Origin: Lycium barbarum
Taxonomy: Eukaryota; Streptophyta; Magnoliopsida; Solanales; Solanaceae
Length of the DNA: 64,000 nt
Assembly (NCBI RefSeq): GCF_019175385.1
Contig: NC_083341.1
Span: 86,330,321 to 86,394,320 of the forward strand
Direction: 5' to 3'
Each line of letters starts with the position of its first letter. Position 1 is the first letter of the stretch. The notes beneath the pieces were generated by a model. That model was not told the DNA's origin and made no database searches. It was given only the letters and a program-made list of their open reading frames with translations. Of the stretch, positions 36,375-47,458 are shown piece after piece. The translations under genes were made by a program, and so were the position numbers.

Positions 36375-39064
36375 TGTCACGATCCAACCCCGTGGGCCGC
36401 GACTAGTGCCCGAGATGGACACTCGTACATACCTACTAACCAAATTTCACTTGCGTTTACATATTAAGGATTTCGTGCATACAAAACCATATACATATCA
36501 TTTAGGTCGTCGATTATATTATAACACATAAATCGATCAGGTTATCGTAGTATATGGGAAAACCGGACAGAGTAATCCATGCATGTCAGAATCATGTACC
36601 GTGTATGCAGATAACAGATCCCGGCCCTCTATTGCGGAACGCGGTGAACAGAATCATCATATGTCATCCTGGCCGCCATCCCTATATCATCATATACAGA
36701 CACACATATAACAGAACCCGGCCCGCAAGGGAGAGGGACGCGTTGAACAATGCAGAGGAAGATGCACGATAATAGAACCTGGCCCGGGGCGTAGTGAATA
36801 ACATACTGAGGCTTGCACGAACAGAGCAGTAAGAACCCATATGCACACATATCCAGACTCAATAGATACGTACACTTACCGACATTTGAAGATCATAAAC
36901 ACGTCCCGAATCAATCGAAGTTAGTATGTGAGAGTTTCAGACATTTTTTTACCACAGAACTTTTACGGACATTCAAGCAAATCCGAGATCTCTTACGAAA
37001 GTTAGGGACATCAAAACTTACAAAACTCTTTAGAAACAAAATTCTTTATGCTTATCTCGTTATTCATCCATATAATAATCTCGATTATATCGAGCGTACC
37101 CATATCGAAAGTGGACAAGAATCGTAGACAACTCGGAACATCCCAAATAGAGCTTCAGAAGTCATAGATACGTATCAAAACCATATGCATATAACTGAAT
37201 AAATAAATTCTAAGACTCGATGGACAAATATATTTACCGACATCTGAGGACTCAGAAACAATTTTCGGGTCAATCGGAATTAGGATAAGAAAGTTGCGAG
37301 CTTGTGAAGTACAGAACCGTCTAAAAACATTTCATAAGCCATATTTGGAAATTCAAGTATCATTCATATTAGGAAACTTTCGAATAACATTATGGATCAA
37401 ATCAAATGGAGACTTTAGGACCATATTGACGTATCAAAGTATTCAACAAAGACTTTAGTCATCTCGATTTTCTTTCGAACAATCTTCGGAATCATAACAA
37501 CTAGAATCTTCGAACATCATAAATACGTATCAAGCCATATGGAATAGCTTATGGAAGTCAAAGCTATTAGCCATCCTAGTGGCTCTAAGAATAGGATTTT
37601 CTTTAGAGGCATACATATACGTTATTGGTTCATTTCATAAAGGTCATGCCAAAAGAAGGAAAGGTAAGCTTTACATACCTCGATTGCTCGCTAAACAAAT
37701 CCCGACTCAAGTCTCGGGCTCTCCAGTATCTACAATAACGTTATCAATTACCAAACATTAGCTACAAGTACTTAGAAATTCAATTCTAACTCGTACTTGT
37801 CTACAGAAATTTCGGCAGCATCTCCCTTGTAAATTCAACATCCCCTAGAATTTAACTCGGCCAAATTCATCAACAACCATACCAACAATACCAACAACCA
37901 TACTAATAATATCAAGAATCAATTTAAATTGCATTCTAACATTAGTAACCTTCTCCTCTACGTAGCTTATCACATTCAATTCAACTACGTACATTCAAGC
38001 CAATATCAACGCTCACATATTCATTTCTAATCCAAGATCATTCAAACACAATTCAAGAACATTTCAAAAAATCTATACAATATTCAAACAATTCCACCAA
38101 CACCATACTCCACCCGAAATCCCCACAAATGCAACAAAACTACAATGTTGCATTTTCTTCTTTCAAATTCACAAACTACAACAACAATGCACACTTTAGC
38201 AACTCCATTTCCACAATTACATAAAAACCATATTAAAATCACATAATTTCCTACAACCAATTTCCTTGCCAACTTGAACCATTAGTCTTTCATTGGCATA
38301 ATAGAGTTCAGAACAACACAAATAACATACTACATAAAATTAATTCATCTTCCTCCACCCAATACCACCACACGGCCACACACATACAACACACCCACAC
38401 GGCCCACACACAACACACAACATTTCCATGATTTTCATTCAATTCTACTCACTACAACATATATAAATCTTCCATAACATGTAAAAGAATAAGAATTCTT
38501 ACCTTTTCTTCAATTTTCCACTTGCCACCAAGAGTGGTTTTCTTGCTTAAATAATTATACCACGTAGAAGAGGACCCTTGAATTAGTAATATTACCAGAA
38601 ACATATAATTTTGGATCAAAGATTTAAGGCTTCAAGAATTTTTTTTTATTTTTTATTTTTTTTGGGTTGGCCGAAACCCCTTCTTGCTCTCATTCTCTCT
38701 TTCTTTTTCTTGAAAGTTCTAAAAATGGAAGAATAAGTAGTGGTCCTCTCCTTTTATTTCATGGATTAAATTTTTCATGGGCCTTGGGCCATGCCCCTAT
38801 GGCCGGCCACCTCTTGGCCATTTTCAAGCCCAAAAAAAAAATTCCTTCTTTTTATTTCAAGCCGATTATTTCATGACAAATTTTTGTAACTCATGAAAAC
38901 TATTTTCCAAATTTCCAATTTTTCCCTTAGCCTTCCTCCATATTTCCGCATCAATATTTTCCATGAACAACTTATATATTAAATAAGATCAAAATATTGC
39001 CTCATCTCTTACTAGTCACAATTATTTCGATTTATCCAAATGTGCAAAATTACGGGATATAACA
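36375..39064 (-). mobile_element. Element E: LTR-c (outer 5' LTR), internally deleted
   Basis: 2,690 bp, shorter than LTR-b by 804 bp because of a deletion near 36568, between two GGACA words. The deletion removed the double hairpin and most of the minisatellite. Ends GATATAACA before the right TCCAC. Confidence 0.92.
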
Positions 39065-39069
39065 TCCAC
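39065..39069. repeat. Target-site duplication of E, right copy
   Basis: TCCAC, matching 20835-20839. Confidence 0.95.
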
Positions 39070-40329
39070 AATCTCGCCCTTGGATATGGAAGTGAAAGAA
39101 TGGCAGTGCGACGATTCGCAGTTATGTCGTTATAGAGACACATCTCATGGGAAATAAAAATCTCCGTTTGAAGTTTCTATGGATGGAATTCTTAGATACC
39201 GAGGCAGGCTATGTGTGCCGGATGTGGCAAAATTACGCCAACGGATTCTAGAAGAAGCTCACTATTCTCGGTATTCTATTCATCCAGGTGCAACTAAAAT
39301 GTATCGTGATCTCAAGATGATGTATTGGTGGGATGGCATGAAGAGAGACATAGCAGAATTCGTAGCACAATGTTCAAATTGCCAACAGGTAAAAGTTGAA
39401 CATCAGAAGCCAGGGGGCTTGTTACAGGCAATAGAAATCCCTACTTGGAAATGGGAAGTGATAAACATGAACTTCATCATGGGATTACCCCGTTCCCATG
39501 GCAGGTATGACTCTATATGGGTGATCGTCGATAGGCTGACGAAAGCAGCCCATTTTCTTCCAGTCAAGACCACGTACTCAGCAGAAGACTATGCAAGGTT
39601 GTATCTCAAAGAAATTGTGCGACTCCATGGAATCGCATTATCTATCATCACAAACAGAGGGGTACAGTTTATAGCCAAATTTTGGAAATCCTTTCAAGAA
39701 GGTCTAGGCACTCAAGTGAAGCTTAGCATGGCATTTCATCCACAGACCGAAGGACAAGCCGAGCGTACTATTCAGACCTTGGAGGATATGTTACGAGCAT
39801 GTGTGCTGGATTTTGGTGGAAGTTAGGACGATCATTTGCCGCTAATTGAATTTGCATATAACAACAGCTATCATTCCAGTATACAAATGGATCCATATGA
39901 AGCTTTATATGGAAGGAAATGTAGATCTCCAATCGGATGGTTCGAAATAGGAGAAGCACAACTAGTGGGCCCTGAATTGATCCAACAAGCAATAGAAAAA
40001 GTCAAGGTGATCCAAGATCGGTTGTTGACAGCTCAAACTCGCCAAAAGTCCTATGCGGACAATCGTCGACGAGACTTGGAATTTCAAGCCGGTGATTGGG
40101 TGTTCTTGAAAGTGTCGCCAATGAAAGGGGTGATGTGATTTGGTAAGAAAGGGAAGCTAAGTCCCAGATACGTTGGACCCTACAAAATCATCCGCAAGGT
40201 GGGTCAAGTAGCCTATGAATTGGATTTGCCTTCAAAGCTTGAATCAGTCCATCCAGTCTTCCATGTTTCGATGTTCCGCAAGTGTGTTGGAGACCCCACC
40301 AAAATTGTCCCGATAGCCGATGTGCAAAT
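39070..40329 (+). pseudogene. Element D: pol, second part (integrase)
   Basis: Resumes in the RNase H-integrase linker. The zinc finger (about 39260-39390) reads HYSRYSIHPG with CSNC. In the core the first Asp is Asn (INMNFIMGLP), the second Asp is Asn (ITNRGVQF), and Glu is kept (QAERTIQ). Stops at 39824 (TGG to TAG) and 40136 (TGA). The GPY/F-type region follows (YVGPYKIIRKVGQVAYELDL). It is cut at 40330, before the chromodomain-like tail, by LTR F. Confidence 0.92.
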
Positions 40330-41600
40330 TGTTATATCCCGCATTTTGTACATTCGGATATTTCAAGATAGTCGCGATAAGTTAAGGGCAAGACTATTAT
40401 TTTCCTTCCGATTTTATTTTAATACACAAGTTGTTTATTAATGGTATGAAAATATTGAGAAAGGCTAGGGGAAAAAAGGGAAAAAAATTCAAGAAGGTTC
40501 ATGACAATAGCCACCATGGCCGTGTGGCTCAAGTGGGACCCACCCATGGCTTGGCCAATTAACTCAAGCCATGAGTGGGGGCATGTGTCCACTTCATATT
40601 TGTAGGAGCAAGTATATATATAGATAGAGATGACCAAAGCAAGACATATTCTTCATCTTTACAATTCAAGAAACTTCAAGAAAAAAAATATAGTAGTATT
40701 CGGCCATGGCTAGAAAAATTTGATGCCTTGGAGTTGATCAATAAAAATAATTTTCTTCTTGCATTTCAACCAATTGGAAGGCCCTTATTAACGTGGAGTA
40801 GTTGTTGGAGCAAGCAAAGCATTCATTTGTGCAATTTGCAAGCCCTAGCCAAGTTGAGAAGTTAAAGGATAAAGGTAAGAATTAATCTCCTTTTCTATGT
40901 GTTAGGGATGGTTTGTGAGTGTTGTAGTATGTAAAAATGGATGAAATTCATGAAATATGTGTGTGTTGGTTGTGGCCGAATAGGGGCTATGTTGGTAAGA
41001 TGTGATGAATTGATTTTATTTAGTATTTATGGTTGTTGTTGTTGTGGATTCCATGATGAAATGAAGGTTTGATGGCTTGAAATGAAGTTGTAATCGTTGT
41101 GGATTGTTGTAGAAGTTAATGTGATGCCAGCATGGTTTCTTATATTTGTATGAATGATGTTGTTAATGTGTGGTTGTTGGTGTAATTCATGAACTTGGAA
41201 GCGAGGAATGTGTCGTTGTTGTTCTTATTGAGTTTGGAAGATTGTAAGTTGGGTTGTTGTGGTTAAATTGGATGTAAATGAAATGCCGTCGAATTATGTA
41301 GAAAGGGTTGCTAAAGTTGGAATGCATTTTGAATCAATTGTTGAAGTTGTTAATGTGGTTGTTGGTATTGTTGTTGATGATTTGGCCGAGTTGAATTCTC
41401 GGGATTGGTTGAATTTACAGGGAAAATGCTCCCAAATTTTTGTAGGTGGATTGCTAGCTTGGAATCGGATTCCTAAATACCTATAGCTAATGTTTCCTAT
41501 CTTCTGACGTTGTTGTGTATCTTGGGAAAACCGAGACTTAAATTCAGATTAGCTTAGGAAGCGGGCAAGGTATGTAAGGCTTACCCGTTTTTCTTTTGGC
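40330..41600 (+). mobile_element. Element F: truncated LTR related to E
   Basis: Starts TGTTATATCCCGC like the E LTR on its own strand. It follows the E LTR through a TATA-like stretch (about 40612-40622) to a 'ggtatgtaaggcttac...ttttggcatg' segment. It is a diverged relative and ends abruptly at about 41600 in B pol. The ORFs at 40575-40865 and 41259-41486 are non-coding. The rest of F, the 3' end of D and about 265 bp of B are missing here. Confidence 0.82.
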
Positions 41601-42508
41601 ATGTCCTAGCAAAGTTCGGATTGTTCGATTCCAATTTTCGGGAGAACCCGTGCTTGAATGGAAAGGTAATACAGCGTCTCCTAGTGGCAGGTTTATTTCC
41701 TACCTTAAGGCGAGGTAGATGATAGCTAAAGGCTATATTTATCACTTTGTCCGAGTCCATGACACTGAAGCAAAGCCACCGACTTTTCAATCCTTCCAGA
41801 TAGTGAACGAATTTCTGGATGTATTTCCAGATGAACTCCCAGGCCTTCCTCCGGAAAGAGAGATTTACTTTGCTGTTGATATATTGTTGGATACTAAACC
41901 AGTCTCTATCCTTCCTTACCGAATAGCTCCTGCAGAATTGAAAGAGCTAAAGGCACAATTGAAACATTTGCTTGAGAAGGGATTTATTAGGCCCAGTTCA
42001 TCACCGTGGGGAGCACCTGCCCTATTTGTGAGAAAGAAAGATGGTTCCCTACGGATGTGTATTGACTATAGGCAGCTAAACAAGTTGACGATAAAGAACA
42101 AATATCCTCTCCCGAGAATCGATGATTTGCTTGACAAATTACAGGGTGCCAAGTGGTTTTTCAAAATAGACCCGAGATTGGGTTATCAACAAGTGAGAGT
42201 CAGAGAAGAAGATATTCCTAAAACAGCTTTCAGAACGAGATATGGCCACTATGAATTTCGGGTGATGTCATTTGGGTTGACTAATGCTTCGGCGGTGTTT
42301 ATGAATTTGATGAAAAATGTATTAAGGCCTCTCTTAGATCTGTTCGTGATCGTGTTTATTGACGATATTCTGGTGTACTCTCGGACATAATTCGAGCATG
42401 CCGACCATTTGCGTATTGTCCTTGGGATTCTTCGGACTCGTGAATTGTATGCTAAGTTTTCAAAATGTGAATTTTGGCTGAACTCTGTAACTTTTCTAGG
42501 CCATATTA
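41600..42508 (+). pseudogene. Element B: pol, first part (protease end and RT)
   Basis: Resumes near the end of protease ([16 protein letters not shown]). RT keeps [11 protein letters not shown] (about 42350-42385). Stops at 41716 and 42388. Interrupted by solo LTR S after GHI. The protease active site is lost in the deletion at the left edge. Confidence 0.92.
42504..42508. repeat. Target-site duplication of S, left copy
   Basis: TATTA, repeated at 45096-45100. Confidence 0.93.
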
Positions 42509-42911
42509 TGTTACACCCCGTACTTCCAGATGAACGTTCGCTAAGTTTAAGTACAAGTACGTGGAATTATGATCAAGATGAGCCGTCTTTCGGGGTTAAG
42601 AAATGGTATAATTATTAGGTATACTTATGGATAAAGTGATATATGAGGAGTACTTGGAAGTCTCACGACCAAATGGAGTTGAAGAAATAAGCTATTGAGA
42701 CCTTGGATTTTGTGGAAAATATGAAGGGCAAATTTTTGTCCAACTTTGACAAAGAATATCTTTTAGTATGTGAGAGGTTTTGAAGCAAAGCAAAAGCCTA
42801 AAATGAAGTTCTTTGAGTCTAGTTTCTAACACAACAAACCGATCGTCGATAGAACATCAGAGTAGAGAATTATGGACGTTACAAGTTCAGCTGACAAAGC
42901 AGAAACGCGTG

Positions 42912-42980
42912 CTATAGTACTGCTACAGTAACCGACTTGCTACAGTACTGCTATAGTAAAATGCTACTGTGACCCGACCA
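42912..42980 (+). promoter_or_regulatory. U3 repeats upstream of TATA box (S)
   Basis: Three to four copies of TGCTACAGTACTGCTATAGTA-like words (palindromic core CAGTACTG) within 70 bp, directly before TATAAAAA. The J LTR keeps the same words near 6385-6415 on the minus strand. Confidence 0.5.
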
Positions 42981-42992
42981 GAATTTGACCCT

Positions 42993-43000
42993 TATAAAAA
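42993..43000 (+). promoter_or_regulatory. TATA box of S
   Basis: TATAAAAA followed by GGGTAAG; 485 bp into the LTR. Confidence 0.55.
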
Positions 43001-44078
43001 GGGTAAGAACCCCCTTTTTTTCACCAAATTTTCCCAGAAATTTCCAGAAAATTGAAGAGAGAGAGAGGGGGGGGGGGATCACAAAGTGAGCAATTTGCAA
43101 GCGAGGAGTATTAATCGAAGCTCGGATAAACGCATGGATGTGATTCTAGTATGGTTTTGCGGTGGATTCAAGGTAGATATTGAAGATATCTCTGTTTTAA
43201 CAACAATAAGTTATGAATCTCCTATTATTAATGTTAATTTTGGTTTATTTACGGAGATAAAGTCGTTAAATAATTGTATAGCGAGTTGGTTGGTTGTGGA
43301 AATTGGGAAAACATCGTGTGGGATGTTTTATGGTACATATTGGTGTTGGAAGTAATGTGATTGTTGTTGTTGTTGTTGGTTGCTGAATTATAATTTTGGG
43401 CTAGGCATATAAACAGGGGTGATGCTGCCAAAATTTCAGCAGATTTTAGAAAGAATTAAATTGAAGGCTTAAAACAAGTGTATGATGGTGAGCCTAATAA
43501 TAGTATGAACGATTTTATATGTAGATTACAAGTCAAGAGATAAGTGGGAAATTCAAGGAGCAAGATTCCAGGTATGTTAAGGCTAAACCTTTCTTTCTAA
43601 AGGCATGATTCCTTGTCGTAAACCTTTGTACTATATCCATAATATTGTTGCTTCCAAAAATGCTAGAAGCCTATGAATCTCATGATCCTTATGATATTAT
43701 TGAGCTTATTCATGACCTTTGGAATTATTCATTATGATTGATCTCACCTTATGATACTTGTTCCTTCAAGGTGAGATATAGCGATGACGATAGTTCCAAT
43801 AATCCAACGAGTTTAGGAAGGTGTCTTAAGGAATCTTTTGTGGGACATGAATAGAGTGCTAGTAGAGGGTTCGTAATGAAGTAGTTAATGTTTGAAGAGA
43901 GGGTTATGTTGTATCTTAGGACTTGGTTAATGTTTAGTCAAGCGGGAAGAAGTACTAATGGCTTGAGTTGTGCTTATAAGTCTTATGTAATCATGTAGAC
44001 CCTACGACTTAAGTGATGACCACGGGAAGGGCATAGAGATTACTTGTAGATGTTTAGTTATGATGTTGATTATAATTA

Positions 44079-44395
44079 CCACTGGTCTACGACCAGTCGG
44101 GCAGATGTTACCACCGGCCTACGGCCGGTTGGGCAGATATGTGTTTACCACCAGGCTATGGCTGGTTGGGCAGTTATTACCACCGTGCTACGGCCGATTG
44201 CGCAGATTTATATATTTACCACTGGACTGCAGCCATTCGGGCAGTTACCACCATGCTACGGCCGGTCGGGCAGTTATCGCTGATCAGTCGGGCAGTTGCG
44301 CTCTACCGTCGGGCGATAATCGGATGGGCGATTACCACCGAACTGTAGTCGGTCGGGCAGTTACCACTGATCAGTTGGGCAATTAGTATAGGATG
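44079..44395 (+). repeat. GC-rich minisatellite in S
   Basis: About eight units of roughly 27-45 bp with ACCACCGG, CTACGGCCGG and TTGGGCAG. The CCGGCC/GGCCGG cores are self-complementary. Confidence 0.8.
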
Positions 44396-44683
44396 ATTAG
44401 TAAGATAAAGGCACAGTACTGTACATAGATGTGGTTAAGCACGCAAGAGTACAGAGAGAGACATGTATCACATATGGATCGGGTTGCACACCGCAACATA
44501 TGTTCAGATAACGTTTGATGATAAGGTAACCAGGACTATGGTAGGGTATACAGATCTAGTAAGGATTGCAAGAAGATGAAGAGGTATGTATACATATGCT
44601 AGATTTCCATCGGTAGTTCTTAAATGCCAGGTTGATGCTTATTCTTCTCATCTTTAGTCTATGGCTATTTTGTTGCACTTTCC

Positions 44684-44754
44684 GCCTTGCATACTCAGTA
44701 CATTGCTCGTACTGACGTCCCTTTGCTGGGGGCGCTGCGTTTCATGCCCGCAAG
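44684..44754 (+). other. Conserved LTR double-hairpin block (S)
   Basis: CAGTAC/GTACTG and CGTCCC/GGGGCG (one T-G pair). Flanks TGCATACT and CATGCCCGCA as in the other families. Confidence 0.75.
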
Positions 44755-45095
44755 TCTTGAGATATAGCTTGACGAACGTTTCAGTAAGGATACCAGCTCG
44801 GCATGCAGAGTTATGGCAGTCCACTTGTTTCGGAGTTTCCCTGTGAGTCAGCATGGCTGCTTATGCATTTGCATAGGTATGGTGGGGCCCTGTTCCGGCC
44901 ACTTTATGTCATGCACTCGAGATTAGTTTGAAGACGCAAGTATGTTATCTTTTGGGCTTGTACCCCCACGGCTTATAGTACCTTGTCCTTATGTTTCCTT
45001 TCGAGATACAGAAACAAATGAGTTACAGTTTGGTTCGCTCGGTTCCCGTAGGGTGCCGAGTGTCAGTCACGCCTTACCAAGATTGAGGTGTGACA

Positions 45096-47256
45096 TATTA
45101 TTTCAGCTGATGGCATTCGAGTTGATACTCAGAAACTAGAGGCCGTGAAGACTTGGCCGAGGCCTATAACACCTACAGAAGTCGGTAGTTTCCTGGGATT
45201 GGCAGGTTACAATAGAAGATTTGTGGAAGGGTTTTCCTCCATTTCAGCACCACTCACAAAGCTAACTCAGAAATCAGCAAAATTTCAATGGACTGATACT
45301 TGTGAACACAGTTTCTAAGAATTGAAGGATAGATTAACTTCAGCCCCAGTCTTGACACTTCGAGAAGGGTCAGATGGTTATGTTTTATATTGTGATGCCT
45401 CTGGCATTGGGTTAGGTTGCGTGTTGATGCAGCACGGTAAGGTCATTGCCTACGCTTCAAGGCAGTTGCGGAATCATCAGAAGAATTATCCGACCCATGA
45501 CCTTGAGTTGGCTGCTGTAATTCATGCATTAAATATGTGAAGGCACTTCTTGTATGGTGTACATGTTGATATTTATACGGATCACAAGAGTCTCCAGTAT
45601 AGTTTCAAAGAGAAGGAGTTGAATATTTGACAAAGACGGTGGTTGGAATTATTGAAAAGTTATGAAATGAGTATTTTATACCACCCCGGAAAAGCGAATG
45701 TAATGGCTGATGCACTTAGCCGCAAATCAATAAGTAGTCTATGTGAGGTTCCTCTAGAGAAGAAAGAACTAATCCACGAGCTCCACCAACTAGCTAATCT
45801 TGGAGTTCGTCTAATTGACTCAGGCAGTGCAGGAATTGGTATTAATAATCCAACTGCTTCATCCTTGGATGTGGAGGTGAAGGAACGCCAATACGAAAAT
45901 CCCCAATTAAGTCACTATAGAGATATACTTCATGAAAAAGAGAAGTCACCATTTGAAGTTTCGATAGATGGAGTTCTTAGATACCGAGACAGGCTGTGTG
46001 TTCCGGATATTGCGAAATTACGTCGTCAAATTCTAGAAGAGGCTCATTTCTCTCAGTGTTCTATTCATCCAGGAGCGAAAAAGATGTATCACGGTATTAA
46101 GCTAATATATGGGTGGGATGGAATGAAAAAGGACATAGCGGAATTTGTAGCTTAATGTCCAAATTGCCAACAAGTGAAAATTGAACATCAAAAGCCAGGA
46201 GGATTATTGCAAGCAATGGAAATTCCAACTTGGGAATGGGAAGGGATAAACATGGATTTCATTGTAGGATTACCTTGTTCCCGAAGCAAGTATGATTCTA
46301 TATGGGTGATTGTGGATAGATTGACAAAATCAACACATTTTCTTCCAGTCAAAACTACCTATTCAGCAGAGGATTATGCAAGGTTATATCTTAAGGAGAT
46401 AGTGCGGCATGGTGTTCTGATGTCTATTATCACAGATAGAGGAGCACAATTTACAGAAAAAATTTGAAAGTCTTTCAAAGAAGGTTTGGGAAATCAGGTA
46501 AAGCTTAGTACAACATTTCATCCACAAACTGATAGGCAAACCGATCACACTATTCAGACTCTGGAAGATATGTTACGGGCGTGTGTACTAGATTTTGGTG
46601 GTAGCTGGGATGACCACTTACCTCTTATTGAGTTCTCTTACTACAATAGCTACCATTCTAGTATTCAAATGGCCCTGTATGAAGCTCTATATGGAAGAAA
46701 GTGCAGATCGCCAATTGGGTGGTTTGAAGTCGGGGAGACACAATTAATAGGTCCAGAATTGATTCAACAAGCAGTGGAAAAGGTCAAGGTTATCCGAGAT
46801 CGATTGTTGACAGCCCAAAGTCGCCAGAAATCCTACGCGGACAACCGTCGACGAGATTTAGGATTTCAAGTTGATGATTGGGTATTCCTGAAGGTATCAC
46901 CGATGAAAGGCGTGATAAGATTTGGTAACAATATGTACTTACCCTCAGAAATTGAATCAGTCCATCCAGTTTTCCATGTCTCAATGCTATGAAAATATGT
47001 TGGAGATCCTACTAGGATCGCGCCGGTTGATGATGTTCAAGTGACAGAAAAGATGACCTATGAAGAGGTACCTATTACTATACTAGACAAGCAAGTACGG
47101 AGACTTAGGAATAAAGAAGTAGCTTCAGTAAAAGTCATATGGAGAAATAATAACCGAGAAGAAATGACTTGGGAAGCGGAAAAAAATATGAAGTCAAAGT
47201 ACCCGCACTTATTTCAACCCCCGGAAGAGATTCAAGATGAAACATCAACATCATGA
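45096..47256 (+). pseudogene. Element B: pol, second part (RT end, RNase H, integrase, chromodomain-like tail)
   Basis: Same reading frame throughout, with stops at 45316, 45538, 45628, 46153, 46465 and 46990 and no frameshift. RNase H with YCDASG and ADALSR. The integrase core keeps the first Asp (INMDFIVGLP) and second Asp (ITDRGAQF), but the Glu is Asp (QTDHTIQ). An in-frame deletion near 46927 removes part of the GPY/F region. The last 72 codons are open and include VKVIWRNNNREEMTWEAE, ending at TGA 47254. Confidence 0.93.
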
Positions 47257-47458
47257 GGTATGTATGCTTTCTTTTCACGCTTTTGGTCGTATGTGGCCAT
47301 ATTTTTTTGCCATAGTATTGTAACCCTGTGAGGCATTGTTATTGTTGGCTGTTGTGACAGGATGGTAGCGCCGTATTACAGGGGAAACTTTGGCGAAATT
47401 TCGTAGAATTCCCGAGAACTTAACATTCGAGGACGAATGTTTTTAAATGGGGGAAGGA
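47257..47458 (+). mobile_element. Element B: 3' untranslated region and purine tract
   Basis: Ends 'aaatgggggaagga' before the LTR. Nearly identical to 10814-11016. Confidence 0.85.

Larger units (their letters stand above)
20840..39064 (-). mobile_element. Element E: tandem gag-only retrotransposon array, 18.2 kb
   Basis: Minus-strand array with this order from left: LTR-a (20840-24187), 3' piece of internal region (24188-24937), partial LTR (24938-26548), internal 1 (26549-29710), LTR-b (29711-33204), internal 2 (33205-36374), LTR-c (36375-39064). The whole is flanked by TCCAC on both sides. Each internal region has leader, gag, a remnant of protease, a 5S-like segment and a purine-rich 3' part, but no RT, RNase H or integrase. 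This matches the non-autonomous class with a Gag gene only (TR-GAG). Copies are nearly identical, so the array is young compared with its host D. Confidence 0.93.
42509..45095 (+). mobile_element. Solo LTR S
   Basis: 2,587 bp, TGTTACACC to GGTGTGACA, no primer site or internal sequence, flanked by TATTA on both sides. Same family as the J LTR. Contains 'gctacagtactgctatag' repeats (42912-42975), TATAAAAA (42993-43000), a GGCC-rich minisatellite (44079-44395) and the double hairpin (44684-44754). Formed by recombination between two LTRs of a full element. ORFs inside are not genes. Confidence 0.93.

Noticed and set aside
40575..41486. Two + strand ORFs between D and B
   Set aside because: They lie in the F LTR, lack recognisable domains, and the matching E LTR segments do not preserve the frames.
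44050..44386. Overlapping proline/glycine-rich ORFs in solo LTR S
   Set aside because: Minisatellite translated in three frames.
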